Below are positions 15,240 through 24,559 of a DNA stretch of 43,876 nucleotides, piece by piece (position 1 is the stretch's first letter; each line of letters starts with the position of its first letter). Under the pieces are notes generated by a model. It was not told where the DNA came from and made no database searches. It was given only the letters and a program-made list of their open reading frames with translations. A program made the position numbers and the translations under genes. This DNA is from an uncultured Ruminococcus sp. (lineage in GTDB: Bacteria; Bacillota; Clostridia; Oscillospirales; CAG-272): assembly GCA_900551005.1 (NCBI GenBank), contig URUL01000008.1, forward strand, positions 1 to 43,876, written 5' to 3'.

Positions 15240-17012
15240 TTGAAATTCACACCCGGCTTCATAGAAGAGGTCAAATACAGAAATCCCATAGAGTCGGTCG
15301 TTTCGTCATACGTGAATCTCAAGCGTGCCGGCTCCAATATGACGGGGCTCTGCCCCTTTCATAACGAGAAAACGCCTTCATTTTTCGTTTTCAACAATAC
15401 CGAAACATATCATTGCTTCGGATGCGGTGCCGGAGGCGATGTCATCACCTTCATCATGAGCGCCGAAAATCTCGATTATCCGTCTGCGGTGGAATTTCTC
15501 TGCAAGCGTGCCGGAATGGAGATGCCGGCGGAGAGCGGCTCGGAAAAAAGCGAGCTTGCCCTGAGGGCGCGGATATATGCACTGAATAAAGAAGCGGCGC
15601 GATTTTTTCATAAGATGCTTTTTGCGCCCGAAAGCGAGGCGGCAAGGAAATATCTCGAGATGAGAAAGGTCACTTCCGCGGCGATAAAAGCCTTTGGGCT
15701 CGGTTATGCGCCCAAAACCTTTGATACGCTCAGAAAGCATATGCTTTCCGAGGGCTTCACCGATGAGGAGCTGAAGATCGCTTTTCTATGCGGCAAAAGC
15801 GAGAAAAACGGAAAGACACACTACTTCGACTACTTCCGCGGGAGAATTATATTCCCGATCATCGATAATTTTCATAATGTCATTGCTTTCGGTGGCAGAG
15901 CAATGGATGATGACGGGCCGAAATATCTGAATACCTCGGATACGCCTGTTTTCAAAAAGAGCAGAAACCTTTTTGCCCTGAATATAGCGCGCACCTGCTG
16001 CTCGGAATATATGATACTCTGCGAGGGGTATATGGACGTCATAGCGATGCATATGGGCGGCTTCACGAATGCCGTCGCCACGCTCGGCACGGCACTCACT
16101 CCCGAACAGGCACGTATCATGGCGAAATATACGAAATCGGTCGTCGTTTCCTATGACAGCGATGAGGCGGGAACAACGGCGGCAAAGCGCGCCATTCCGA
16201 TTTTGACAAAGGCGGGACTTGACGTTCGCGTGCTTCAGATGAGAGGAGCAAAAGACCCCGATGAATACATAAAGAAATACGGAGCCGATAAATTCCGCCG
16301 TCTGATAGAGGGCAGTGCGGGCAAGCTCGATTTTCTCTGCGAGAGCGTGCTGAAAAAGTACAATATCCTGATCCCCGAGGAAAAGGTCGCGGCGGCAAAG
16401 GAGCTTTGCGGTATAGCCGCAGATATCTATTCCGATGTGGAACGGGACGTTTATATTTCCCGTATAGCGGAAAAGCTGTCGCTTCCCGTCGATACCGTAA
16501 GAAACGATGTAAAACGCATACGCTTCGGCAGAGAGATGCAGGAAAAGAACGAAGAAAAGCGGAAAATAATAGAGCAATCACTCGGTTACGGTGACCGCGT
16601 GAATAAAGATTATATCCGAAATGCCAAGGCGGCGAAGGCAGAGGAAACGATACTCGGCATACTGCTCCTCATGCCGGAGTATATAAGCGAAATAAAAGCG
16701 GGCAGAATATCACTCGTCGCCGATGATTTCGTGACAGAGTTCAACAGGCGCGTTTTCAACGAGCTTATTTCGGGAGAAGAGCCGCCGGGCTTGGGGATAC
16801 TCGGCGAGAAATTCTCACCGGAGGAAATGGCGCGCATCGTCAAAATGCAGACGTCGCGCAGTCTGCTCAAGCAGAATGATACAGCCGTGATAAACGAAAG
16901 CATAAAGACATTACGCACGGAAAAAGAGGACAACCGATCCGATGCGGATCTGGACGATACCTTAAATATACTTAAGCGCAAAAAGACGCATGTACCAAAC
17001 GGAGGAAAATAA
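15240..17012 (+). CDS. dnaG: DNA primase
   Basis: Synthesises RNA primers for DNA replication. Seen: the N-terminal zinc finger C38-P-F-H41 ... C59-F-G-C62; the RNA-polymerase core starting around residue 120; the TOPRIM motifs CEGYMDVIAMH and SYDSDEAGTTAAKRA; and a C-terminal helicase-binding region. 590 residues is usual. The start is TTG (15240) after AAAGGAGGTGGGCGA; no ATG fits. The stop TAA is immediately followed by the rpoD ATG, so expression is coupled. Confidence 0.97.
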   Translation: MKFTPGFIEEVKYRNPIESVVSSYVNLKRAGSNMTGLCPFHNEKTPSFFVFNNTETYHCFGCGAGGDVITFIMSAENLDYPSAVEFLCKRAGMEMPAESGSEKSELALRARIYALNKEAARFFHKMLFAPESEAARKYLEMRKVTSAAIKAFGLGYAPKTFDTLRKHMLSEGFTDEELKIAFLCGKSEKNGKTHYFDYFRGRIIFPIIDNFHNVIAFGGRAMDDDGPKYLNTSDTPVFKKSRNLFALNIARTCCSEYMILCEGYMDVIAMHMGGFTNAVATLGTALTPEQARIMAKYTKSVVVSYDSDEAGTTAAKRAIPILTKAGLDVRVLQMRGAKDPDEYIKKYGADKFRRLIEGSAGKLDFLCESVLKKYNILIPEEKVAAAKELCGIAADIYSDVERDVYISRIAEKLSLPVDTVRNDVKRIRFGREMQEKNEEKRKIIEQSLGYGDRVNKDYIRNAKAAKAEETILGILLLMPEYISEIKAGRISLVADDFVTEFNRRVFNELISGEEPPGLGILGEKFSPEEMARIVKMQTSRSLLKQNDTAVINESIKTLRTEKEDNRSDADLDDTLNILKRKKTHVPNGGK

Positions 17013-18335
17013 ATGGAAAACTACATCGAAACAGTCACTTTGGATGTCAATGACAACGGGGAGACAGCAACGGAGGCGGCTTCGGAGACGGCAGAGACGG
17101 CTGAAAAGACAGAAAAGTCCGTCAGAACGGCAAAATCCGCCACGGCCGCGAAGGAAGAGAAAGCGGCGAGAGACGAAGAAATGTCGGAATCCGAGAAGAA
17201 CGCGGACGGACATCTTGCAGGAGACAAAGAGGCAGGCGGCAAGTCCCAAAAGAACGAAATGCAGGAGCTTATCGAGCGCGCAAAGGCGAAAGGCTCGGTT
17301 TCGAGCAGCGAGATAATGACCGCCATCGGCGATGACTATGATATAGATGCCATGGACAAGCTCTATGAAACGCTCGAGACGATGGGCGTGGATATTACCG
17401 AATGCTTTGATGACGTTGATGATATAGCGGATGAGGATATCGAAAATGATATCGAAACCTATGAAAGCGCCGAAAATATGGAGCAGATCCTCGCCCAGGA
17501 GGGACTTGCCATAGATGACCCCGTCAAGATGTACCTCAAGGAAATAGGCAAGGTACCGCTTCTCGATCCCGAGCGCGAGCAGGAGCTCTCCAAGAGAATG
17601 TCCGAGGGCGATGAGGCGGCAAAGCAGGAGCTTGTGGAGGCAAACCTCCGTCTTGTTGTCAGCATAGCAAAGCGCTATCTCGGAAAGGGACTTTTCTTCC
17701 TCGACCTCATTCAGGAGGGTAACCTCGGTCTGATGAAGGCTGTTTCTAAATTCGACTATACCAAGGGCTACAAATTCTCGACATATGCGACGTGGTGGAT
17801 CCGTCAGGCGATCACGAGAGCCATAGCAGACCAGGCGAGAACGATACGCATTCCTGTCCATATGGTGGAAACGATCCATAAGGTGACGAAGGTTTCGCGC
17901 CAGATGCTTCAGGAGGAGGGCAGAGAGTGCTCTCCCGACGAAATAGCGAAGAAGATGGGCATGAGTCCCGAAAAGGTGCGCGAGATCATTAAAATAGCGC
18001 AGGATCCCATCTCGCTCGAAACGCCCGTAGGCGAAGAGGAGGACAGCCATATAGGAGATTTCATAGAGGACGATACCTCTCCCGCACCCGCGGAGGCAAC
18101 CTCCTATACGCTTCTGCGCGAGCAGTTAAGCGAGGTCCTTCATACGCTTACCCCGCGTGAGGAGAGCGTGCTTCGTCTCCGTTTCGGTCTTGAGGACGGA
18201 AGAACACGCACTCTCGAAGAGGTGGGTCAGCAGTTCAATATTACCCGTGAGCGCATAAGACAGATAGAGGCAAAAGCACTGCGCAAGCTGCGTCATCCGA
18301 GTCGTTCGAAGAAACTCAGGGATTATCTTGATTGA
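17013..18335 (+). CDS. rpoD: Primary RNA polymerase sigma factor (sigma-A)
   Basis: Housekeeping sigma factor. Seen: region 1.2 (DPVKMYLKEIGKVPLL), region 2 (NLRLVVSIAKRYLGKG, FLDLIQEGNLGLMKA, YATWWIRQAI), region 3, and region 4 with the helix-turn-helix RTLEEVGQQFNITRERIRQI. The first 80 or so residues form a low-complexity tract rich in Ala, Glu, Lys and Thr, then a region 1.1-like segment and an acidic stretch (DDVDDIADEDIENDIE). 440 residues, somewhat long for Firmicutes because of that tract. It overlaps nothing but abuts dnaG. Confidence 0.98.
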   Translation: MENYIETVTLDVNDNGETATEAASETAETAEKTEKSVRTAKSATAAKEEKAARDEEMSESEKNADGHLAGDKEAGGKSQKNEMQELIERAKAKGSVSSSEIMTAIGDDYDIDAMDKLYETLETMGVDITECFDDVDDIADEDIENDIETYESAENMEQILAQEGLAIDDPVKMYLKEIGKVPLLDPEREQELSKRMSEGDEAAKQELVEANLRLVVSIAKRYLGKGLFFLDLIQEGNLGLMKAVSKFDYTKGYKFSTYATWWIRQAITRAIADQARTIRIPVHMVETIHKVTKVSRQMLQEEGRECSPDEIAKKMGMSPEKVREIIKIAQDPISLETPVGEEEDSHIGDFIEDDTSPAPAEATSYTLLREQLSEVLHTLTPREESVLRLRFGLEDGRTRTLEEVGQQFNITRERIRQIEAKALRKLRHPSRSKKLRDYLD

Positions 18336-18432
18336 TACTTTGACTCATATTTTTCATACCGCGCTTTTGTTATGTTTATTCGATAGTGTAATATATATAA
18401 TAATACGGCGCTTGTTTTGGAGATTTTACACA

Positions 18433-18461
18433 TTGACATAATTGCTCTTTTGATGTAAAAT
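18433..18461 (+). promoter_or_regulatory. Promoter of the large lipoprotein gene
   Basis: TTGACA (18433-18438), 17-bp spacer, TAAAAT (18456-18461). About 70 bases of leader follow, including a small GGAG/CTCC hairpin, then CCCGGAGGTATATC and the ATG. Confidence 0.8.
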
Positions 18462-18529
18462 AAAATAGATAAAATACGGGGAGTTTTTCTCCGATAAAAA
18501 TTGCAAGAAATCATACCCGGAGGTATATC

Positions 18530-21500
18530 ATGCTTAAGAAAATCATGAGTTTGGTACTTTGCGCCGTAATGCTCATCGGCACCGCACTTTTTACAGCTTG
18601 CGGAGATTATGTTGAACCCGAAGAGAACGGCACGATACCGACAACTCTCAGCATAGTCGGCATCACCGAAGAGGCAACAAAAGAGGAGGACATCCGCGCT
18701 GTTGAGGCGGCGATCAATAAGATCACCAAGGCGAGATATAAGATTGCGATAGATCTTACACTTGTCACTGAAGATGAATACTACGATCTCGTAGAAGAGA
18801 GAGTAAAGACCGCAGAATATTACAAGAATGTTGATGCGGCCATTCTCAATTATAACAACTACATGAAGCAGAAGGCGGAAAGTGCCGCCGCTGCCATCCA
18901 GAGCAGTAAAAATTCAAAGAAAAAATGGGTAAAGACGATACAGACCGTTGCAGCCGAGACGCTCGATACAAGACCTGTATATACTGCCGAGGAAACGACG
19001 GTTTATCCGGACGGAACCATAGAGACGGTTTATCCGGAAGCCGCTTCTCCCATAGATATCGTAATGATTTCGGGCAGAGAGATGTATGATAAGTTTGACA
19101 GCATGGATCTTCTTGCATCCGTCAAATCTTCTCTGAGCACAAATCCGAAGCTCAAGCAGTATATCTACCCGACTTTCTTTACAGAGCTTGAGAATGTTAC
19201 AGGCGACGTAAAGGCCATACCGAACAACAACCTTCTGGCAAATTACAAGTACCTTGTTGTGGACAAGGAGCTTGCGGACAAGTACGGATACAATATTGCT
19301 GCTTTTTCCGACTATGAGGATCTTGCTGATTTTCTTGAGAAGGTAAAGGCCGGTGAAAGTGATGTCGTTCCTTTCGCGGAGCAGCCGGATGCTCTCGGAA
19401 TTTTCTATGCTTTTTCCGAGGATATAGCCATAGGTACTTATTTCAATCCCATTCACGGGTATGATGTGGAAGAGGGAACGACCTTTACTGTTTCAAATCT
19501 TTTTGATGTTCCGCAGTATACAAAGTATCTCAAGACAATGGAAACATTTACGGAGAAGGGCTACTTCTCCGGATCTTCCGATAAATTTGCCGTCAAGGTC
19601 ATCACAGGCGATGCTTCCGTAGAAGCGCTTTACGGCGGCGATGACGGTGATTACTACGTAAAGGTAATTCAAAATCCTTTTGTAAACGAGGAGATCCTTT
19701 TCAAGGGAATGCTTGCCGTTACAAATTACGCTTCCAATTATGAGAGAGCACTTTCCATCATAGAGATGATCAATACCGACTCGCAGATAAAGAATCTTCT
19801 CCAGTACGGCATAGAAGGCAAGAACTATAAGGTTAATAACGACGGCACGATAACACGTCTCGATCATGACTACATGATGGATAACAATCTCACGGGTAAC
19901 GTTTATATGGGCTATCCCGAGGAAGGCATGTCTGCTGACACATGGGAGTATGTAAAGCAGACAAACCTTGATTCCGCTGCAGCTCCGTTCCTTATTTATG
20001 ATATCACCGATGCGAAGATAGATGCTTTGATGGATTCCATCATCAAGCGAGCCATCATGAACGAGGCGCTGGCTCCTCAGAATATCAACTATACGACGTA
20101 TGCAGATGCGCAGGGAACTGCTGACGGTGACAAGTACCACAAAGCCTTCCGCGAGAGCAATGCGGAATTTTTCAAGCAGAAGCTTGCGGAAGCCGGTGTA
20201 AGAGCTGATTCTATCAATGATGTTTTCAGAAATCTTACGCATAAGATATATACTGTTGATTGGTATGAGACGACATATGTCAATTATGTAAAGGCAGAAA
20301 AGTTCAGCAATATCAGCACGGAAAGAGGTATCGACGCGCTGATAAAACAAGAAATCGCTTCCGTTGTCGGATATGTTTACAGCAAGGAAGAGAGCAAGTC
20401 CAATTCCTTCGAGGCATTCCGCGAGAATGCTCAGGATTACTATTCCAATATCGAGCACCTCAGGATCATGACAAAGCTTACGATATTCAAGGATATGAGC
20501 GAGGAAGAGCTTGAACGCTACGATAATCTTTCCAATACCGATTTCGAGCAGGCTGTATTCGAATACGTAAAGCAGAACTATATCGAAGAAAACAATATCA
20601 CCGATGAAACATATGACAAGCTGATCAAGGACTTTATCTCAAGCGGACTCACGCAGACAGATAATCTGACAAAGCAGACTTATACGGTTTCATGGGAACT
20701 TTATCAGGAAACAAAGGCCTCTGCCGTCGTATTCCAGGAGGCTGCAGAAAAGCTGAAAACATATTACAGCGAGCTGCTCCTTTCCAAGTACAATCAGCAG
20801 CAGATCGATGCCATGGACGCTCTTGAGCTTTGCGATACGGTACACACGCTTCTCTATACCAATTATCTCTCCGAAAACGGAACGACAAAGAAGTATTTTG
20901 AAGATGAGCTCAAGGATATCATCGCCGCTCCGACAGGTCTCTCCTATATGGAAATGATATCAAAGAGAGCCGACTCGATCACGTTTGGCGGTTATATGTC
21001 CAAGATCAGAAGCAAGTACAAGTCTGTTATTGTAGATGCATACTCTCTCGAGGAGTACAAGGCAGGCACCGATGCTATCTCCAATGATGAAGTCATCGAG
21101 ACGATACTTGCGTCCCTCATTGAAGAGCGCACGGGAATTTATGCAGCAATGCGCGATGTGATGGGCATGAGCGAATCCGAATACAAGGAAGCAAGTGCCG
21201 ATATGGAAAACTTCAAGAGCTATGCACGCAAGATGCGCGATAATGCTTATTACACGCTTGCAACAGAATATACCGCAGCCGAGATCGATGCTTTCAATCT
21301 CAACGATGTAGACAGCATCGTATACGATATCATGTACAGAACGGGCTTCTATACGAATGTTATGGCACAGTATGTCGGTAAGGAACTCGGCGGACGCAGC
21401 GGCTATATGAATGCAAAGAGTAAATCCGTTAATTATACGACAGCTATGAACAAGCTCATTGCAAGATATGAAAATGAGTTCCGTGCAGTCGGATATACCA

Positions 21501-21769
21501 TGACGGAGATACGCAGTATGAACCCTGAGGATGTTGAAGATATCATTTACAACATTCTCCATGACAAGTACACGGCACAATTCACCAATATTGAGACCAT
21601 TCTTAAGGACGCATGTGCTGATTATATTGCTGAGCTTGCGACGACAACCGACGTGGCACAGCTTTGCGAAGAGGCTGCAAAGGAGCTTAATGACAATGGT
21701 ATTTTCCGTTCCGTTGTGGAAACTCTCGCAAGTGAGCTCAAGGATAAGCTTGCTTCTCTGAATGCATAA
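18530..21769 (+). CDS. Large lipoprotein: solute-binding-like N-terminus with repeat-bearing C-terminal half
   Basis: A 1079-residue predicted lipoprotein. The signal peptide ends in the lipobox LFTAC (lipidated cysteine about residue 24). Residues about 35-500 resemble an extracellular ABC solute-binding protein: IDIVMISGREMYDKFDSMDLLA, PNNNLLANYKYLVVDKELADKYG, and a bound-residue style TWEYVKQ. Residues about 500-1079 are helical and unlike any family I recognise. They contain five related motifs beginning near residues 653, 753, 837, 914 and 988, for example YTAAEIDAFNLNDVDSIVYD and YTMTEIRSMNPEDVEDIIYN. No permease or ATPase gene is adjacent, so import is not certain; peptide or sugar capture, or a structural role on the cell surface, is possible. 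It stands alone with its own promoter. Confidence 0.85.
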   Translation: MLKKIMSLVLCAVMLIGTALFTACGDYVEPEENGTIPTTLSIVGITEEATKEEDIRAVEAAINKITKARYKIAIDLTLVTEDEYYDLVEERVKTAEYYKNVDAAILNYNNYMKQKAESAAAAIQSSKNSKKKWVKTIQTVAAETLDTRPVYTAEETTVYPDGTIETVYPEAASPIDIVMISGREMYDKFDSMDLLASVKSSLSTNPKLKQYIYPTFFTELENVTGDVKAIPNNNLLANYKYLVVDKELADKYGYNIAAFSDYEDLADFLEKVKAGESDVVPFAEQPDALGIFYAFSEDIAIGTYFNPIHGYDVEEGTTFTVSNLFDVPQYTKYLKTMETFTEKGYFSGSSDKFAVKVITGDASVEALYGGDDGDYYVKVIQNPFVNEEILFKGMLAVTNYASNYERALSIIEMINTDSQIKNLLQYGIEGKNYKVNNDGTITRLDHDYMMDNNLTGNVYMGYPEEGMSADTWEYVKQTNLDSAAAPFLIYDITDAKIDALMDSIIKRAIMNEALAPQNINYTTYADAQGTADGDKYHKAFRESNAEFFKQKLAEAGVRADSINDVFRNLTHKIYTVDWYETTYVNYVKAEKFSNISTERGIDALIKQEIASVVGYVYSKEESKSNSFEAFRENAQDYYSNIEHLRIMTKLTIFKDMSEEELERYDNLSNTDFEQAVFEYVKQNYIEENNITDETYDKLIKDFISSGLTQTDNLTKQTYTVSWELYQETKASAVVFQEAAEKLKTYYSELLLSKYNQQQIDAMDALELCDTVHTLLYTNYLSENGTTKKYFEDELKDIIAAPTGLSYMEMISKRADSITFGGYMSKIRSKYKSVIVDAYSLEEYKAGTDAISNDEVIETILASLIEERTGIYAAMRDVMGMSESEYKEASADMENFKSYARKMRDNAYYTLATEYTAAEIDAFNLNDVDSIVYDIMYRTGFYTNVMAQYVGKELGGRSGYMNAKSKSVNYTTAMNKLIARYENEFRAVGYTMTEIRSMNPEDVEDIIYNILHDKYTAQFTNIETILKDACADYIAELATTTDVAQLCEEAAKELNDNGIFRSVVETLASELKDKLASLNA

Positions 21770-21790
21770 GGGAAATCAAAAGACAAGACC

Positions 21791-21861
21791 GCCCGAGACG
21801 AGCGGGCATTGTAAAAAATAATATTGTGCGAGAATACCGCCCGGACGAAAAGTTCGGGCGG
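21791..21861. repeat. Pair of GC-rich hairpins
   Basis: First hairpin: GCCCG (21791-21795) with CGGGC (21803-21807). Second: a 10-bp stem 21837-21846/21852-21861 with loop GAAAA and one G-T pair, with CGAG/CTCG flanks able to extend it. No T-run follows either on either strand, so neither is a standard terminator. They lie between the lipoprotein and the hydrolase. Confidence 0.6.
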
Positions 21862-21952
21862 CACTCGTATCAAGAAAGAATTTTCAGGTTCTGTGCTATA
21901 CTTTATTTTCATGAAGAGCGAGACAGAGATTGATGCACATAGGAGGTTATGA

Positions 21953-22555
21953 ATGAAACGATTGGTTATATACGTTCATGGCAAAGGAGGAAATGCGGCA
22001 GAAGCAAAACATTATCAGCCTCTTTTTCCCGACAGTGACGTGGTTGGTTTTGACTACCGATCGCAAAATCCATGGGAAGCGAAAATCGAGTTCTCACGTC
22101 TTTTCGATCTGGAGAGCGAGGGATATGATTCCGTTATTTTGATTGCCAACAGCATCGGAGCATTTTTCTCGATGAACGCTCTTGCCGAAAAGAAGATCGA
22201 TCAAGCCATGTTTATTTCGCCCATCGTGAATATGGAAAAGCTGATTGAGGATATGATGATGTGGGCGGGTGTGACGGAGGATGAGCTGCGACAAAAAAGG
22301 GAGATTCCCACGGAGCTTGGTGATACCTTATCCTGGGAGTATCTGTGCTACGTGCGAGAGCATCCTGTGGAATGGTGTATTCCTACCTGCATTTTATATG
22401 GCGGAAAGGATAGCCTGACCGCAGCAGCGACCGTATACGCCTTTGCAGAGCAGATCGGTGCGTCTCTCACCGTGATGAAGGATGGGGAGCATTGGTTCCA
22501 TACGGATGAACAAATGCGTTTTCTGGACGATTGGATACGCAATTCCATGCGGTAA
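21953..22555 (+). CDS. Small alpha/beta hydrolase
   Basis: A 200-residue alpha/beta hydrolase without signal peptide. The oxyanion segment is VHGKGGNAAEA (from about residue 8), the nucleophile S67 lies in IANSIGAF, the acid D153 in YGGKDSLT and the histidine H180 in DGEHWFHT, forming a complete triad. The substrate is unknown; similar small esterases act on diverse esters. The start follows AGGAGGTTATGA. The nearby strong bidirectional terminator separates it from glyS on the other strand. Confidence 0.88.
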   Translation: MKRLVIYVHGKGGNAAEAKHYQPLFPDSDVVGFDYRSQNPWEAKIEFSRLFDLESEGYDSVILIANSIGAFFSMNALAEKKIDQAMFISPIVNMEKLIEDMMMWAGVTEDELRQKREIPTELGDTLSWEYLCYVREHPVEWCIPTCILYGGKDSLTAAATVYAFAEQIGASLTVMKDGEHWFHTDEQMRFLDDWIRNSMR

Positions 22556-22632
22556 CTACGTGCGGAGTGAGTGCTGATACCGGTAGCGCAGGAGAGCTTT
22601 TTCCTGTAATCTCCGAATTTTTGTTATAAATA

Positions 22633-22664
22633 AAAACAGCGCCGACAGACGTCGGCGCTGTTTT
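22633..22664. terminator. Bidirectional terminator
   Basis: A perfect 14-bp stem (22633-22646/22651-22664) with loop AGAC, flanked by A-run and T-run, works in both directions between the hydrolase (plus) and glyS (minus). Confidence 0.9.
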
Positions 22665-22695
22665 GCAATATCCGATATTCTCTTGCTATATCAAA

Positions 22696-24093
22696 TCAAA
22701 ATTCAAGTCTTTCTTCGATATAGGGAACAAGGTCTTCTATCTTTATGCGAACCTGCTCCATGGTATCGCGGTCGCGGACGGTTACACAGCCGTCCGTTTC
22801 CGAATCAAAATCATATGTGATGCAGAAGGGGGTGCCTATCTCATCCTCGCGGCGGTAGCGCTTGCCGATAGAGCCGGACTCATCATAATCGACAGGGAAA
22901 TGCTTGGCGAGCATATTGTGAATTTCCATGGCCTTGTCACCGAGCTTTTTTGAGAGCGGCAGAACGGCTGCCTTGAAGGGAGCAAGTGCAGGATGGAAGT
23001 GAAGGACTGTACGCACATCGCCTTCGCCGATCGTTTCTTCGTCATAAGCCTCTGTGAGAAATGCGAGGAAAGAACGCTCAACGCCGAGACTGGGCTCTAC
23101 TACGTAGGGAATATAGCGTGTATTCTTTTCGGGATCGAAATACGTGAGATCCTTACCCGACGTATTCTGATGCTGAGTGAGGTCATAATCTGTGCGGTCT
23201 GCAACGCCCCAAAGCTCGCCCCAGCCGAACGGGAAGAGAAATTCAAAGTCGGTGGTAGCCTTGGAATAGAAGCAAAGCTCCTCGGGAGAATGATCACGCA
23301 GACGCAGATTTTCTTCTTTGATGCCGAGGCTGAGAAGCCAATTCTTGCAGAAGGAACGCCAATAGGAGAACCACTCGAGATCCGTATCGGGCTCGCAGAA
23401 AAATTCAAGTTCCATCTGCTCAAATTCACGGACGCGGAAAATAAAGTTTCCGGGAGTTATCTCGTTTCTGAAGGATTTACCGATCTGACCGATACCGAAA
23501 GGCAGTTTTTTGCGCGTCGTGCGCTGGACATTGGCAAAGTTTACGAAGATGCCCTGCGCCGTTTCGGGACGGAGATAAACCGTATTTTTGGCATCCTCGG
23601 TTACACCCTGGAATGTCTTGAACATCAGGTTAAACTGACGGATATCCGTGAAATTGTGCTTGCCGCATGTCGGGCAGGGAACATTGTTTTCTTCGATGAA
23701 GTTTTTCATCTCTTCTTGGGTGAAAGCATCGATGGGCTTGTCAAGAACCTTGCCCGTTTCCTCGCAGAAATCCTCGATGAGCTTGTCTGCACGGAAGCGC
23801 TCCTTGCATTCGCGGCAGTCCATGAGCGGATCGGAGAAGCCGCCGAGATGGCCGGATGCCACCCATGTCTGCGGATTCATGAGGATAGCCGCATCAAGAC
23901 CTACGTTATAAGGGCTCTCGGTGACGAACTTCTTCCACCATGCCTTTTTGATATTGTTTTTCAGCTCTGCGCCGAGAGGACCGTAATCCCATGTATTTGC
24001 AAGACCGCCGTAAATTTCGGAGCCTGCAAAAACAAAGCCGCGATTCTTACAGAGAGCTACAAGCTTGTCCATTGTCTTTTCCGTGTTTTTCAT
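22696..24093 (-). CDS. glyS: Glycine--tRNA ligase (single-chain, alpha2 type)
   Basis: Class II aminoacyl-tRNA synthetase charging tRNA-Gly. Seen: the N-terminal FVFAGSEIYGG and WDYGPLGAELKNNI, motif 2 (SFRNEITP and FRVREFEQMELEFF), motif 3 (EPSLGVERSFLAFL) and the C-terminal anticodon domain starting HPALAPFKAAVLPL. The length, 465 residues, fits the single-polypeptide form, not GlyQ/GlyS subunits. Four cysteines in CRECK and CPTCG suggest a zinc site. It starts 2 bases after the ruvX stop, with AAAGGA as binding site, so it belongs to an operon with ruvX and the kinase-like gene. Confidence 0.96.
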   Translation of the reverse strand: MKNTEKTMDKLVALCKNRGFVFAGSEIYGGLANTWDYGPLGAELKNNIKKAWWKKFVTESPYNVGLDAAILMNPQTWVASGHLGGFSDPLMDCRECKERFRADKLIEDFCEETGKVLDKPIDAFTQEEMKNFIEENNVPCPTCGKHNFTDIRQFNLMFKTFQGVTEDAKNTVYLRPETAQGIFVNFANVQRTTRKKLPFGIGQIGKSFRNEITPGNFIFRVREFEQMELEFFCEPDTDLEWFSYWRSFCKNWLLSLGIKEENLRLRDHSPEELCFYSKATTDFEFLFPFGWGELWGVADRTDYDLTQHQNTSGKDLTYFDPEKNTRYIPYVVEPSLGVERSFLAFLTEAYDEETIGEGDVRTVLHFHPALAPFKAAVLPLSKKLGDKAMEIHNMLAKHFPVDYDESGSIGKRYRREDEIGTPFCITYDFDSETDGCVTVRDRDTMEQVRIKIEDLVPYIEERLEF

Positions 24094-24095
24094 AG

Positions 24096-24545
24096 TTAGT
24101 TATCCTTTGTTTCTTCTTTAGAATTTTTATTTTTCATCATGTCCATATAATCCTGCAGGATTATTTGTGCCGCCAGAGAATCGACTGTATCACGGTGATC
24201 CTTTGTCTTGATTCCGGATTCACGCAGATACATATGCGCCATGATCGTTGTACATCGCTCGTCATAGAGCGTGACGGGAATATCGGCATATTCACCTATA
24301 GCTGCGGCAAAGGCTTGCGCAGCCTGCGCTTTTTCGCCGAGAGAGCCGTCCATATTAACAGGCTTGCCTACCACGATCAGACTTATACCGAGCTCCTTTG
24401 CTTTCGCGGCGATCTCTTTTGCGGCTTTTTCGGGATGATAGCTTTTGATATTTCCGATGCCGTGCGCATACATGCCGAGGTCATCCGAGACGGCAAGTCC
24501 TGTTCTTGCGGCGCCGAAATCAACGCCGAGTATTTTTTCTGCCAT
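24096..24545 (-). CDS. ruvX: Putative pre-16S rRNA nuclease (YqgF/RuvX)
   Basis: RNase H-fold nuclease implicated in 16S rRNA 5'-end maturation (formerly called Holliday junction resolvase). Seen: the first acidic residue in LGVDFGAARTGLAVSD, then VVGKPVNMDGS, and the second acidic pair in YDERCTT, DTVDSLAAQIILQDY. 149 residues, normal. It lies between the kinase-like gene and glyS on the same strand. Confidence 0.94.
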   Translation of the reverse strand: MAEKILGVDFGAARTGLAVSDDLGMYAHGIGNIKSYHPEKAAKEIAAKAKELGISLIVVGKPVNMDGSLGEKAQAAQAFAAAIGEYADIPVTLYDERCTTIMAHMYLRESGIKTKDHRDTVDSLAAQIILQDYMDMMKNKNSKEETKDN

Positions 24546-24559
24546 ATATATCTCCCGTA

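Noticed and set aside
22993..24099. Long plus-strand open frame of 368 codons
   Set aside because: It lies entirely opposite glyS, whose class II synthetase motifs are unmistakable.
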